Shown here piece by piece: positions 1 through 5,703 of a stretch of 13,294 nt of DNA. Every line of letters begins with the position of its first letter. The stretch's first letter is position 1. Made by a program: the position numbers and the translations under genes. Below the pieces are notes generated by a model, which saw only the letters and a list, made by a program, of their open reading frames with translations, did not search any database and was not told where the DNA came from. The DNA is taken from positions 1 through 13,294 of the forward strand of contig JAEYRQ010000148.1 of assembly GCA_023435545.1 (NCBI GenBank), written 5' to 3'. The stretch is from Pseudomonadota bacterium. Its GTDB lineage: Bacteria > Pseudomonadota > Alphaproteobacteria > Rhizobiales > Tepidamorphaceae.

Positions 1-320
1 ATTTCTTATGTTCCGATCGGTTTTGGCTCACGATCACATGTCGGACCGCCTGCCACGGCCGCAAGGATCATTGATTGGCAACGATTATGGCCGAATACGC
101 TGCAATATGCGTTCTGCTTCAGCGCAATGTGCACCATACATTGCAAGATTTATCTCGTTGAGAGGCCGTGCCTGAACATTCTGTTCCTGCGCCGCTGTGG
201 CGCGTCCGCAACGGCGCCGGTCGGAAAGCAGGCGGGCGGTTGAAGAAAATTAACGTGGCGTGATTTCATCTACGGGGGATCGAATCGCGATTTGCGAACC
301 GCCGGCTGGGGAGTTCCGCC
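1..320. other. Left-edge intergenic region, no supported gene
   Basis: No recognisable protein is encoded here. It is visibly more AT-rich than the genes that follow. One plus frame is open from base 1 to a stop at 241-243 but has no good start and no family resemblance. A short ATG frame at 8-172 is also unrecognised. The stretch holds a direct repeat (GCAATATGC at 103-111, GCAATGTGC at 124-132) and a perfect 7-bp inverted repeat (124-130 against 138-144), which could be regulator sites. A promoter for the L,D-transpeptidase should lie in the last 80 bases, but I cannot point to convincing -35 and -10 boxes. Confidence 0.6.
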
Positions 321-836
321 ATGACCTTCGACAGGGTCCGTCTGCTTGTCCCCGTACTGTCGTTCGTCCTCATCGCTGTCTTCGCAGTCGGCCCGCTGGA
401 GGCGCGCGAGATCGTCGAGGTCGCGGACGACTACGAGTATGGCACGATCGTCGTGAAGACGTCGGAGAAGCGGCTCTACTACGCGCTCGGCAATGGCAAG
501 GCGATCCGCTACTCGGTCGCCGTCGGCAGCCCGCAGAACCAGTGGTTCGGAACGACCTGGGTCAGCGAGAAGCGCACCAACCCGACCTGGACGCCGACGC
601 CGAGCATGCGGGCACGAAACCCGAGGCTGCCCACGAGCATGGCTGCGGGTCCGAACAATCCGCTCGGCGTGCGGGCCCTCTATCTCGGATGGACGACCTA
701 CCGGATCCACGGCACCAACGCCCCCGGCTCGATCGGGCACGCCGTCTCCAACGGCTGCATCCGCATGCGCAACGAGGACGTGGTGGACCTCTATGAGCGG
801 GTGCATATCGGCGCCCCGGTGATCGTCGCCCACTGA
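321..836 (+). CDS. L,D-transpeptidase (YkuD / ErfK-YbiS-YcfS-YnhG family), exported
   Basis: A 171-residue periplasmic L,D-transpeptidase. This family cross-links peptidoglycan stem peptides 3-3 or attaches proteins to them through a catalytic cysteine. Residues 1-28 form a signal peptide (basic start, hydrophobic stretch 8-25, cleavage near LEA). The YkuD domain follows, opening with the typical segment around VVKTSEKRLYYAL (44-56). The catalytic signature is intact: H130-G-T-N, then S143-N-G-C146-I-R148-M. The length fits the short single-domain alphaproteobacterial members, which lack LysM or other wall-binding modules. The ATG at 321 is preceded by GGGGAG at a good distance; an overlapping longer frame starting at 260 is a shadow. 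The gene appears monocistronic, with a small hairpin after its stop. The family is certain; which cross-link or anchored protein it makes cannot be told. Confidence 0.93.
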   Translation: MTFDRVRLLVPVLSFVLIAVFAVGPLEAREIVEVADDYEYGTIVVKTSEKRLYYALGNGKAIRYSVAVGSPQNQWFGTTWVSEKRTNPTWTPTPSMRARNPRLPTSMAAGPNNPLGVRALYLGWTTYRIHGTNAPGSIGHAVSNGCIRMRNEDVVDLYERVHIGAPVIVAH

Positions 837-846
837 CCACCGGCCC

Positions 847-866
847 GCTGCGATTTGCCACGCAGC
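847..866 (+). terminator. Small hairpin after the L,D-transpeptidase gene, possible terminator
   Basis: GCTGCG (847-852) and CGCAGC (861-866) form a perfect 6-bp stem with an 8-base loop, 10 bases after the stop at 836. There is no T-run, so intrinsic termination is uncertain. It may only mark the boundary before the DUF1007/NicO pair. Confidence 0.3.
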
Positions 867-905
867 GTCACGGTTTCGCCGGTATTGTCCTCTTGAAGCG
901 GACCC

Positions 906-909
906 GGAG
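906..909 (+). promoter_or_regulatory. Ribosome binding site that decides the DUF1007 start
   Basis: GGAG lies 7 bases before ATG 917. The alternative in-frame TTG at 893 has no such motif before it, so the start is placed at 917. Confidence 0.65.
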
Positions 910-916
910 CGGGTGG

Positions 917-1606
917 ATGGCAGAATCGACTCTCGACAGACTGAGGGAGGGCGCGCGGCCGCTGCTGCTGGCGCTCGCGGCGGTGCTGGTCCCGATTGCC
1001 GCCGACGCTCATCCGCATGTCTGGGTCACCAGCCGGTCCGACATCGTATTCGATCCCGGGGGCATGATCTCGGCGGTCCGGCACAGCTGGACATTCGACG
1101 ACGGCTTTTCCGCCTATGCGACGCAGGGCCTCGACGAGGACGGCGACGGGACCCTGACGCGGGAGGAACTGCAGCCGCTGGCGCAGGTGAATGTCGAGTC
1201 CCTGCACGAATTCGAGTTCTTCACCTATCTCGGGCTGACCGACGTCGACGAGGTGTACGGGGCCTTCGCCGAGCCGGTCGACTACTGGCTCGACTATGAC
1301 GGGCGGCAACTGACGCTGCATTTCACGCTGCCGCTCACGGAGCCGTTCGATCCCAGGCAAGGGTCTGCCGCGATCGAGGTCTACGATCCAACCTTCTTCG
1401 TCGATTTCGGCTTGGCTGACGGCGACCCGGTGATGCTCGTCGACGCACCGCAGGGCTGCTATCCGGATGTCAGACCCGCGGAGGGCTTCGATCCGAAGAC
1501 CGCCGAGATGCTGGCCCGGATTCCCGCCGACATCCGCGACCTGCCGCCGGAGATCCTCGACCTGACCTCCGGCAACGCCAACACCATCAGGATCGTCTGC
1601 GAATGA
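917..1606 (+). CDS. DUF1007 family periplasmic protein, partner of a NicO transporter
   Basis: A 229-residue exported protein of the DUF1007 family. These are regularly encoded beside NicO/RcnA-type nickel-cobalt transporters and are thought to be a periplasmic component of that system. Residues 1-31 are a signal peptide; predicted cleavage after ADA leaves a mature protein beginning HPHVWV, the family hallmark. An EF-hand-like loop follows (D73-E-D-G-D-G-T-L-T-R-E-E), so a divalent ion may be bound. Two cysteines (C181, C228) could form a disulfide. Start: ATG 917 has GGAG seven bases upstream, whereas an in-frame TTG at 893 has none and would put charged residues ahead of the signal. The stop overlaps the next ATG (ATGA at 1603-1606), so the two genes are probably translationally coupled. 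The family call is firm; the biochemical role is unproven. Confidence 0.88.
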   Translation: MAESTLDRLREGARPLLLALAAVLVPIAADAHPHVWVTSRSDIVFDPGGMISAVRHSWTFDDGFSAYATQGLDEDGDGTLTREELQPLAQVNVESLHEFEFFTYLGLTDVDEVYGAFAEPVDYWLDYDGRQLTLHFTLPLTEPFDPRQGSAAIEVYDPTFFVDFGLADGDPVMLVDAPQGCYPDVRPAEGFDPKTAEMLARIPADIRDLPPEILDLTSGNANTIRIVCE

Positions 1607-2634
1607 ACGCCCGCCGGAATGCCGCCGTCCTGGCGCTCGCCGGGGTGGCGATGATGCTGATTGCCGACGCAGCCCTGGCCAATCCCTTCGGTGTGGCGCG
1701 CCCCGAAGCCTCGGTCGCGGTCTCGAGCGGCCCGTTCGCCGGCCTGTTCGGCTGGATCTCGGCCAAGCAGTCGGAGTTCTACCGCGAGCTGACCGGGCTG
1801 ATCGGCCGCCTGCACACCGATCCGGCGGCGGGCTGGATGCTGGTCGGGCTGTCGTTCCTCTACGGCGTGCTGCATGCCGCCGGTCCCGGCCACGGCAAGG
1901 TGGTGATCACCTCCTATCTGGTCGCCACCCGGCAGACGATGCGGCGGGGGATTCTCCTGTCCTACATCTCCGCCTTCGTGCAGGCGCTCACCGCGATCGC
2001 CCTCGTCGCCGTGCTCACGGTCGCGCTCAAGGCGACCAGCATGGCGATGAACCGCGCCACCGGAATCGTCGAGATCGCGAGCTACGCGCTGATCACGCTC
2101 ATCGGACTGCGCCTGGTCTGGATGAAGGGGGCAGCGCTGGCAGCACGGCTGTCCGTCGCCTCCCCGATGCGCACGGCGACGGCGGGTGGCCCGTCCGTCG
2201 ACCATCACGATCATCACCATGCTCATCATCACCACGACGGGCATGAGTGCGGCTGCGGCCATTCGCATGCGCCCGATCCGGCGACGCTCCGCGGGCCGCT
2301 GACCCTGTCGAGCGCCTGGACGGCGGTGCTGGCGGTGGGCCTGAGGCCGTGTACCGGGGCGCTGATCGTGCTGGTGTTCGCGTTCTCACAAGGAGTCTTC
2401 TGGGTGGGAATCGTCTCGACGCTGGCGATGGCGGTCGGGACCGGGCTCGCGGTCGCGGTCCTGGCGGGACTGGCCGTCGGCGCGAGGGGCTTCGCGGCCC
2501 GGCTCGCCGATGGCGGCGGATCCGCCGGCGCCTGGGCGCTGGCCGGCCTGCAGACGTTCGAGTTTCTTGCGGCGCTGGCGGTGCTGGCGTTCGGAGCGCT
2601 GCTGCTCGGCGGGGCGCTATCTGCGGGGGTCTAG
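1603..2634 (+). CDS. NicO/RcnA-type nickel-cobalt transporter with His-rich loop
   Basis: A 343-residue inner-membrane metal transporter of the NicO superfamily. Residues 1-27 look like a signal or first membrane segment. Family motifs are present: HAAGPGHGKVVITSY (91-105) in an early membrane helix and GLRPCTGALIVLVFAFSQG (246-264) in a later one. Between them residues 200-222 form a cytoplasmic or periplasmic loop very rich in histidine, with C216 and C218, a likely metal-binding segment. About six to seven hydrophobic segments are visible, the last at 321-340. It overlaps the DUF1007 gene by four bases. NicO proteins are known both as exporters (RcnA) and in uptake systems, and sequence alone does not decide. 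The neighbouring convergent operon encodes a cobalt enzyme, which favours cobalt as a physiologically relevant ion; that is inference. Confidence 0.9.
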   Translation: MNARRNAAVLALAGVAMMLIADAALANPFGVARPEASVAVSSGPFAGLFGWISAKQSEFYRELTGLIGRLHTDPAAGWMLVGLSFLYGVLHAAGPGHGKVVITSYLVATRQTMRRGILLSYISAFVQALTAIALVAVLTVALKATSMAMNRATGIVEIASYALITLIGLRLVWMKGAALAARLSVASPMRTATAGGPSVDHHDHHHAHHHHDGHECGCGHSHAPDPATLRGPLTLSSAWTAVLAVGLRPCTGALIVLVFAFSQGVFWVGIVSTLAMAVGTGLAVAVLAGLAVGARGFAARLADGGGSAGAWALAGLQTFEFLAALAVLAFGALLLGGALSAGV

Positions 2635-2650
2635 ACGGGGCGGCGGAACT

Positions 2651-3034
2651 CTAGCGGACGTCCGCAATGGCCGGATCGTTCTCGAGTTCGATCGGGCTGC
2701 CGTGCGGCGTCGCGCGGGCGGCGCGATCCCAGGCCGCTTCGCGCGCGGCGCGTTCAGGCTCCGGCACGATGCCCTTCGCCGCGGTGAGCCGTTCGAGCGC
2801 CGACAGCCATGCCGCGTAGTAGGCTTCCTCTCCGCACGCCTGCGGTCCCTGCGCGGCGATCTCGGCCCCGAGCCTCTCTGCCCATTCGCTCCAGGTGAAG
2901 GCACCGTCCGCTTCCAGCGCCACAGCGAGCGCGAATACCTGCGCATGCCAGGGCTCTGCGAAGACGGGTCCGTCACGGTCGCGGGGGATCGATGGCAGCG
3001 CGTCGAGCGCGCGGACGATCTCAGGCCGGCTCAA
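2651..3034 (-). CDS. Nitrile hydratase accessory (activator) protein
   Basis: A 127-residue protein of the nitrile hydratase accessory family, small beta-like proteins that help insert the metal and mature the alpha subunit. The family core is clear: DGPVFAEPWHAQVFALAVAL, then FTWSEWAERLGAEIA, then YYAAWLSALERL, with the usual ending around AAKGIV. It resembles the N-terminal half of the beta subunit, as expected. Start: no ATG fits. TTG at 3034-3032 reads [10 protein letters not shown] and has GGGAG seven bases before it, both lying inside the last codons of the beta gene, so the two overlap by 14 bases and are probably coupled. A longer frame opening at 3220 would lie mostly inside the beta gene and is not believable. 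The stop is 16 bases from the stop of the convergent NicO gene. Confident in family, less so in the exact start. Confidence 0.87.
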   Translation of the reverse strand: MSRPEIVRALDALPSIPRDRDGPVFAEPWHAQVFALAVALEADGAFTWSEWAERLGAEIAAQGPQACGEEAYYAAWLSALERLTAAKGIVPEPERAAREAAWDRAARATPHGSPIELENDPAIADVR

Positions 3035-3680
3035 GATAGGGCTCCCACAGGTCGATGTGGACGCTGTCGCCAGCCATGGCCTCCTCGCCCCAGAGCTCGC
3101 GCGCCGCGAACCGCACCGAGTAGAGCCACTGCGGCGCCTCGCCGAGGCCGTGGGCATTGGAATCCGGGAAGACGTGGCAGCCGTGCACCCGGACGACCAT
3201 TCCCTCCCGCCCACGGGCATAGCGCGGCAGGCGTGTGTGGCCCTTGGGGTTCATATTGCGGGCGCGCACAGTGTCACCGGGGACGAAGCGCGCCGGACCC
3301 GGCGCTTCGCGGTCGGCCGGACCGCCGCGCGCCAGCACCTCGCCGACCAGGTTCGCCGTCAACACCCGCGGCACGGCAGCGGGTGGAGCAACAGCGCGGC
3401 CAGTCTCGATCTCCTCCGGCGTGACGAGCCGACGCTCGGCCATCAGCTTCTCGATCCCGGCCAGCCAGATCTCGTAGTAGGTCGAGGAGAGATACTGGGC
3501 GGGCGGCAGGCTCTCGCGCGCGTGGCGGGACATATCGATGTTCCAGCCGCCGGGCGCGGCCATTGCCAGCGTCAGCGCGAAGGCGCGGCGTTCCCACTGC
3601 GAGTGGAAAGCCGGCTCGTCGGGCTCCCGCAGTACCGGGCCGAAATCCTGAAAGCCCCCGAGATCATGCACGCCGTTCAT
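3021..3680 (-). CDS. nthB: Nitrile hydratase beta subunit
   Basis: The 219-residue beta subunit of nitrile hydratase, which together with alpha hydrates nitriles to amides in the cytoplasm. It begins with the family signature MNGVHDLGG and continues with the N-terminal helical domain ([11 protein letters not shown] at 26-36; [13 protein letters not shown] at 67-79). R52 and R55 in [10 protein letters not shown] occupy the region of the conserved arginine that contacts the oxidised active-site cysteines of alpha. The C-terminal SH3-like barrel is present: [20 protein letters not shown], then [16 protein letters not shown] [13 protein letters not shown], then WLYSVRF and [10 protein letters not shown] at the end. 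Length is normal. Its ATG overlaps the alpha stop codon (ATGA), and its end overlaps the accessory gene, giving a tightly coupled three-gene operon. Confidence 0.95.
   Translation of the reverse strand: MNGVHDLGGFQDFGPVLREPDEPAFHSQWERRAFALTLAMAAPGGWNIDMSRHARESLPPAQYLSSTYYEIWLAGIEKLMAERRLVTPEEIETGRAVAPPAAVPRVLTANLVGEVLARGGPADREAPGPARFVPGDTVRARNMNPKGHTRLPRYARGREGMVVRVHGCHVFPDSNAHGLGEAPQWLYSVRFAARELWGEEAMAGDSVHIDLWEPYLEPA
3042..3046 (-). promoter_or_regulatory. Shine-Dalgarno for the TTG start of the accessory gene
   Basis: On the minus strand this reads GGGAG, seven bases before the TTG at 3034. It lies in the penultimate codons of the beta subunit gene, so ribosomes finishing beta can restart on the accessory gene. 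It is the main support for choosing a TTG start. Confidence 0.6.
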
Positions 3681-4336
3681 GACAGCAGCCCCTGCCGGGC
3701 GGCCTCGTCGGGCGACAGCGCCAGCCCGGTGCCGATCATCGAGTCGCGGGTGACCAGCGCCGCCAGCCTCTCTTCGTCCCAGTCGACGGTGCCGTCGGGG
3801 CGCTGTGGGATCACGAGATAGCGGACCTCGGCGGTGGAATCCCAGACGGTGATCTCCACCGGTTCGGGCAGGCTGACGCCGAACTCGGCGAGCACGCCGC
3901 GCGGGTCGATCACCGCCCGGGCACGATAGGGCGGCGACTTGTACCAGACCGGCGGCAGCCCCAGCACCGGCCACGGATAGCAGGAGCACAGGGTGCAGAC
4001 GACCATGTTGTGGACGGTGTCGGTGTTCTCGACCGCCACCATGTGCTCGCCCTGGCGGCCGACATAGCCGAGCGAGTGGATCGCGGCGGTCGCGTCGCGC
4101 ATCAGCCAGTCGCGGAAGCCGGGGTCGCTCCACGCCTTCGCCACGACCCGCGCGCCGTTCCTGGGACCGACCTTGTGCTCGTAGGTCTCGATCAGCCGGT
4201 CGAGCGCGGCGGGGTCGACATAGCCCTTCTCGACCAGGAGGGATTCGAGCGCCCGCACCCGGAGCGCGGTCGGCGACAGCTCCGAGCCGTGATCGTGATC
4301 GTCGTCGTGGCCATGATGATGGTGTCCTCCGGACAT
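3677..4336 (-). CDS. nthA: Cobalt-type nitrile hydratase alpha subunit with His-rich N-terminus
   Basis: The 219-residue catalytic subunit of nitrile hydratase (R-CN + H2O to amide). The metal site is intact: V-C114-T-L-C117-S-C119-Y-P-W. Threonine after the first cysteine is the cobalt-type signature (iron enzymes have serine), and two of these cysteines are normally oxidised to sulfinic and sulfenic acids. [17 protein letters not shown] (124-140) is also canonical. Residues 1-17 carry eight histidines and several aspartates, a natural metal-binding tail seen in rhizobial-type alpha subunits but absent in Rhodococcus enzymes. Start ATG 4336 follows GGGAGG at five bases; an upstream in-frame extension to 4651 would overlap the divergent dehalogenase and has no support. 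First gene of the minus operon; its promoter must lie in the 84 bases shared with the dehalogenase gene. No amidase is encoded nearby. Confidence 0.96.
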   Translation of the reverse strand: MSGGHHHHGHDDDHDHGSELSPTALRVRALESLLVEKGYVDPAALDRLIETYEHKVGPRNGARVVAKAWSDPGFRDWLMRDATAAIHSLGYVGRQGEHMVAVENTDTVHNMVVCTLCSCYPWPVLGLPPVWYKSPPYRARAVIDPRGVLAEFGVSLPEPVEITVWDSTAEVRYLVIPQRPDGTVDWDEERLAALVTRDSMIGTGLALSPDEAARQGLLS

Positions 4337-4420
4337 CGGTGCCTCCCGCGGACGTGTTGGCGCGATCCTAGACAGCCTTCGAGCCGTGGGCCAGTCTCGG
4401 GTGGCCGAGGGAGGGTTCAG
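4337..4420. promoter_or_regulatory. Divergent promoter region between nitrile hydratase and dehalogenase
   Basis: Eighty-four bases separate the two divergent start codons and must contain both promoters. Ribosome binding sites are clear at each end (GGGAGG for nthA on the minus strand; GGGAGGG for the dehalogenase on the plus strand). A short hairpin CTCGG-gtgg-CCGAG sits at 4396-4409. No convincing -35/-10 pair or operator is visible to me. Confidence 0.5.
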
Positions 4421-5095
4421 ATGAAAATCGATGGCATCCGTGCCTGCGTCTTCGACGCATATGGCACGCTGTTCGACGTTCACGCGCCGGTTTCGCGCGA
4501 GGCGGCGACGCTCGGCGCCAAGGCCGAGGCGGTGTCGCGGATGTGGCGCGACAAGCAGCTCCAGTACACCTGGCTGCGGAGCCTGATGGGGGCGCATGCC
4601 GATTTCTCGGCGGTCACGGCCGACGCGCTCGATTACGCGCTCGCCGCGCATGGCATTGCCGACGAGGCACTGCGGAACCGGCTGCTGGCGCTCTACCGGA
4701 CGCTCGACGCCTATCCGGACGCCGCGCCATGCCTCGCGGCGCTGCGCGAAAGGGGACTCGTCACTGCGATCTTATCCAATGGCTCGCCGGACATGCTGGC
4801 GGCTGCCACCCGGTCGGCGGGCATAGACGCACTGCTCGACCACGTCCTGTCGGTGGAGGCGGTCGGCATCTACAAGCCGGACGCGCGGGTCTACCGGCTC
4901 GCCGTCGACGCGACCGGCGCTGCGCCCGATGAAATCTGCTTCGTGTCAATGAACCCGTGGGACGCCAGCGGCGCGGCCTATTTCGGCTTCCGGGTGATTC
5001 GGCTCAACCGCCTGGGGGTGCCGCCGGACAACCTGCCCGGCGAAATTGCAGCGGAAATCGGCTGCCTCGACGAACTGTCCGCACTGATCGCCTGA
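4421..5095 (+). CDS. Haloacid dehalogenase, type II (L-2-haloacid dehalogenase)
   Basis: A 224-residue HAD-superfamily hydrolase of the L-2-haloacid dehalogenase class, which converts L-2-haloalkanoates to D-2-hydroxyacids through an aspartyl ester. All residues of the L-DEX active site have counterparts: nucleophile D12 and T16 in [10 protein letters not shown]43 in [13 protein letters not shown]119-N120 in LSNGSP, K152 in YKPD, Y158, and S176, N178 and D181 in [12 protein letters not shown]. The cap domain is residues 18-95. The arginine and the [15 protein letters not shown] stretch distinguish true dehalogenases from generic HAD phosphatases. ATG 4421 has a purine-rich ribosome binding site just before it; the frame remains open upstream to 4010, but only across the nitrile hydratase gene. 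It is divergent from the nitrile hydratase operon. The natural substrate is unknown; many such genes sit in bacteria with no known haloacid use. Confidence 0.92.
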   Translation: MKIDGIRACVFDAYGTLFDVHAPVSREAATLGAKAEAVSRMWRDKQLQYTWLRSLMGAHADFSAVTADALDYALAAHGIADEALRNRLLALYRTLDAYPDAAPCLAALRERGLVTAILSNGSPDMLAAATRSAGIDALLDHVLSVEAVGIYKPDARVYRLAVDATGAAPDEICFVSMNPWDASGAAYFGFRVIRLNRLGVPPDNLPGEIAAEIGCLDELSALIA

Positions 5096-5132
5096 TGGTG
5101 CGACTCCGACAGATCGTGCTTGGGACTGGGCG

Positions 5133-5152
5133 TCTGCTTGATGGAAAGCAGA
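5133..5152 (+). repeat. Small perfect hairpin in the leader before the VOC gene
   Basis: TCTGCTT (5133-5139) and AAGCAGA (5146-5152) form a perfect 7-bp stem with loop GATGGA. It is the first of two hairpins between the dehalogenase stop and the VOC start, 31 bases before the larger one. It has no T-run, so it is not an obvious terminator. Confidence 0.45.
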
Positions 5153-5161
5153 GATGGAGCC

Positions 5162-5224
5162 ATGAGGGAACAATGGGCGGAAGCCTCCGTTGTCGAGAAA
5201 GATCGACAATGGAGGCAGTCGTGA
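5162..5224 (+). CDS. Possible 20-codon leader peptide overlapping the VOC start
   Basis: An ATG at 5162 opens a 20-codon frame that ends at TGA 5222-5224, overlapping the GTG start of the VOC gene (GTGA). The frame contains the whole strong hairpin at 5183-5216, so a ribosome translating it would melt that hairpin and expose the downstream Shine-Dalgarno. An in-frame ATG at 5141 would give 27 codons. The ribosome binding site for 5162 is poor (GGAG only two bases away, GAGA further up). The peptide has two tryptophans and three glutamines but no run of one amino acid of the kind seen in attenuators. It could be chance; the frame is the continuation of the dehalogenase frame after its stop. 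Confidence 0.3.
   Translation: MREQWAEASVVEKDRQWRQS
5183..5216 (+). promoter_or_regulatory. Strong RNA hairpin hiding the VOC ribosome binding site
   Basis: Arms GCCTCCGTTGTCGA (5183-5196) and TCGACAATGGAGGC (5203-5216) pair over 14 positions, with a single G-U wobble and the 6-base loop GAAAGA. The right arm contains the GGAGG (5211-5215) that serves GTG 5221, and also the alternative ATG 5209. In RNA this would block initiation unless opened by a ribosome, temperature, protein or ligand. As DNA, the inner part TTGTCGA-N6-TCGACAA is also a possible operator. The pairing is directly visible; the regulatory role is inferred. Confidence 0.6.
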
Positions 5225-5598
5225 TCCACCACGTTTCGGTAGGGACGAATGATGTCCGGCGCTCGAAGCGCTTCTACGACGCCGTCTTGCCCATCGTCGG
5301 TATCGTGCCGATGGCCGAGGACGAGGGTGGACTGGGGTATGGGAGCGGCACGTTTCACTTCAGTGTTCAGGTGCCGATTGACGGGCGGCCTGCAACCGTG
5401 GGCAACGGCTCGCACATCGCCTTCGCCGTGGAAGACCGGTCGATGGTCGATCGCTTCTACGCGGTGGCACTGGACCACGGCGGTCGCGACGACGGTGCGC
5501 CGGGGCTCCGGCCAGGCTACGATGCCAACTACTATGCAGCCTTCGTTCGCGATCCGGACGGTCACAAGATCGAGGCCGTGACCTACGCCGCAGTATGA
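5221..5598 (+). CDS. VOC (glyoxalase/bleomycin resistance/dioxygenase) family protein
   Basis: A 125-residue single-module VOC protein (two beta-alpha-beta-beta-beta units). It begins with the characteristic M-I-H-H-V-S-V-G-T-N-D-V and SKRFYDAVL, and ends with the equally typical YYAAFVRDPDGHKIEAV. Candidate metal ligands are the early histidine, the histidine in GSHIAF and the glutamate in KIEAV, so a divalent-metal active site is possible. Members include glyoxalase-like lyases, dioxygenases and resistance proteins; this one cannot be assigned a substrate. GTG 5221 is preferred because GGAGG lies five bases before it and the resulting N-terminus matches the family. ATG 5209 would add four residues (MEAV) and has a weaker ribosome binding site. 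It lies 125 bases after the dehalogenase, with two hairpins between them, one covering its ribosome binding site. Confidence 0.85.
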   Translation: MIHHVSVGTNDVRRSKRFYDAVLPIVGIVPMAEDEGGLGYGSGTFHFSVQVPIDGRPATVGNGSHIAFAVEDRSMVDRFYAVALDHGGRDDGAPGLRPGYDANYYAAFVRDPDGHKIEAVTYAAV

Positions 5599-5643
5599 TC
5601 GCCAGCCGTGTCGCCGGATGATGGGCGCAGCACGGGGATCAAA

Positions 5644-5667
5644 CCGGACGACGGATGAGACGTCCGG
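5644..5667. terminator. Hairpin between convergent genes, possible bidirectional terminator
   Basis: CCGGACG (5644-5650) and CGTCCGG (5661-5667) form a perfect 7-bp GC-rich stem with a 10-base loop, between the stops of the VOC gene and of the minus-strand amidotransferase. It is placed where a shared terminator is expected, but there is no T-run on either side. Confidence 0.4.
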
Positions 5668-5703
5668 CATCCAGCCCAGATTCGAAGCGTTAGACCCTGG
5701 CCG

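Noticed and set aside
71..84. FNR/FixK-like box TTGAT-N4-AACGA
   Set aside because: Only three of five positions fit in the second half-site; not a convincing anaerobox.
8..172. Short ATG-started frame of about 55 codons
   Set aside because: No ribosome binding site can be seen because it begins at the window edge, and the sequence is unrecognised; too little support.
1..243. Plus frame open from base 1 to a stop at 241-243, possible end of a gene entering from the left
   Set aside because: No family resemblance, rare-codon and cysteine-rich composition, lower GC than the real genes, no usable early start; probably chance.
2201..2260. Simple repeat of CAT/CAC codons as a possible DNA repeat element
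   Set aside because: It is the in-frame His-rich loop of the NicO transporter, explained by metal binding.
4010..4420. N-terminal extension of the dehalogenase frame
   Set aside because: It lies antisense over the nitrile hydratase alpha gene; the L-DEX family begins at the ATG at 4421, which has its own ribosome binding site.
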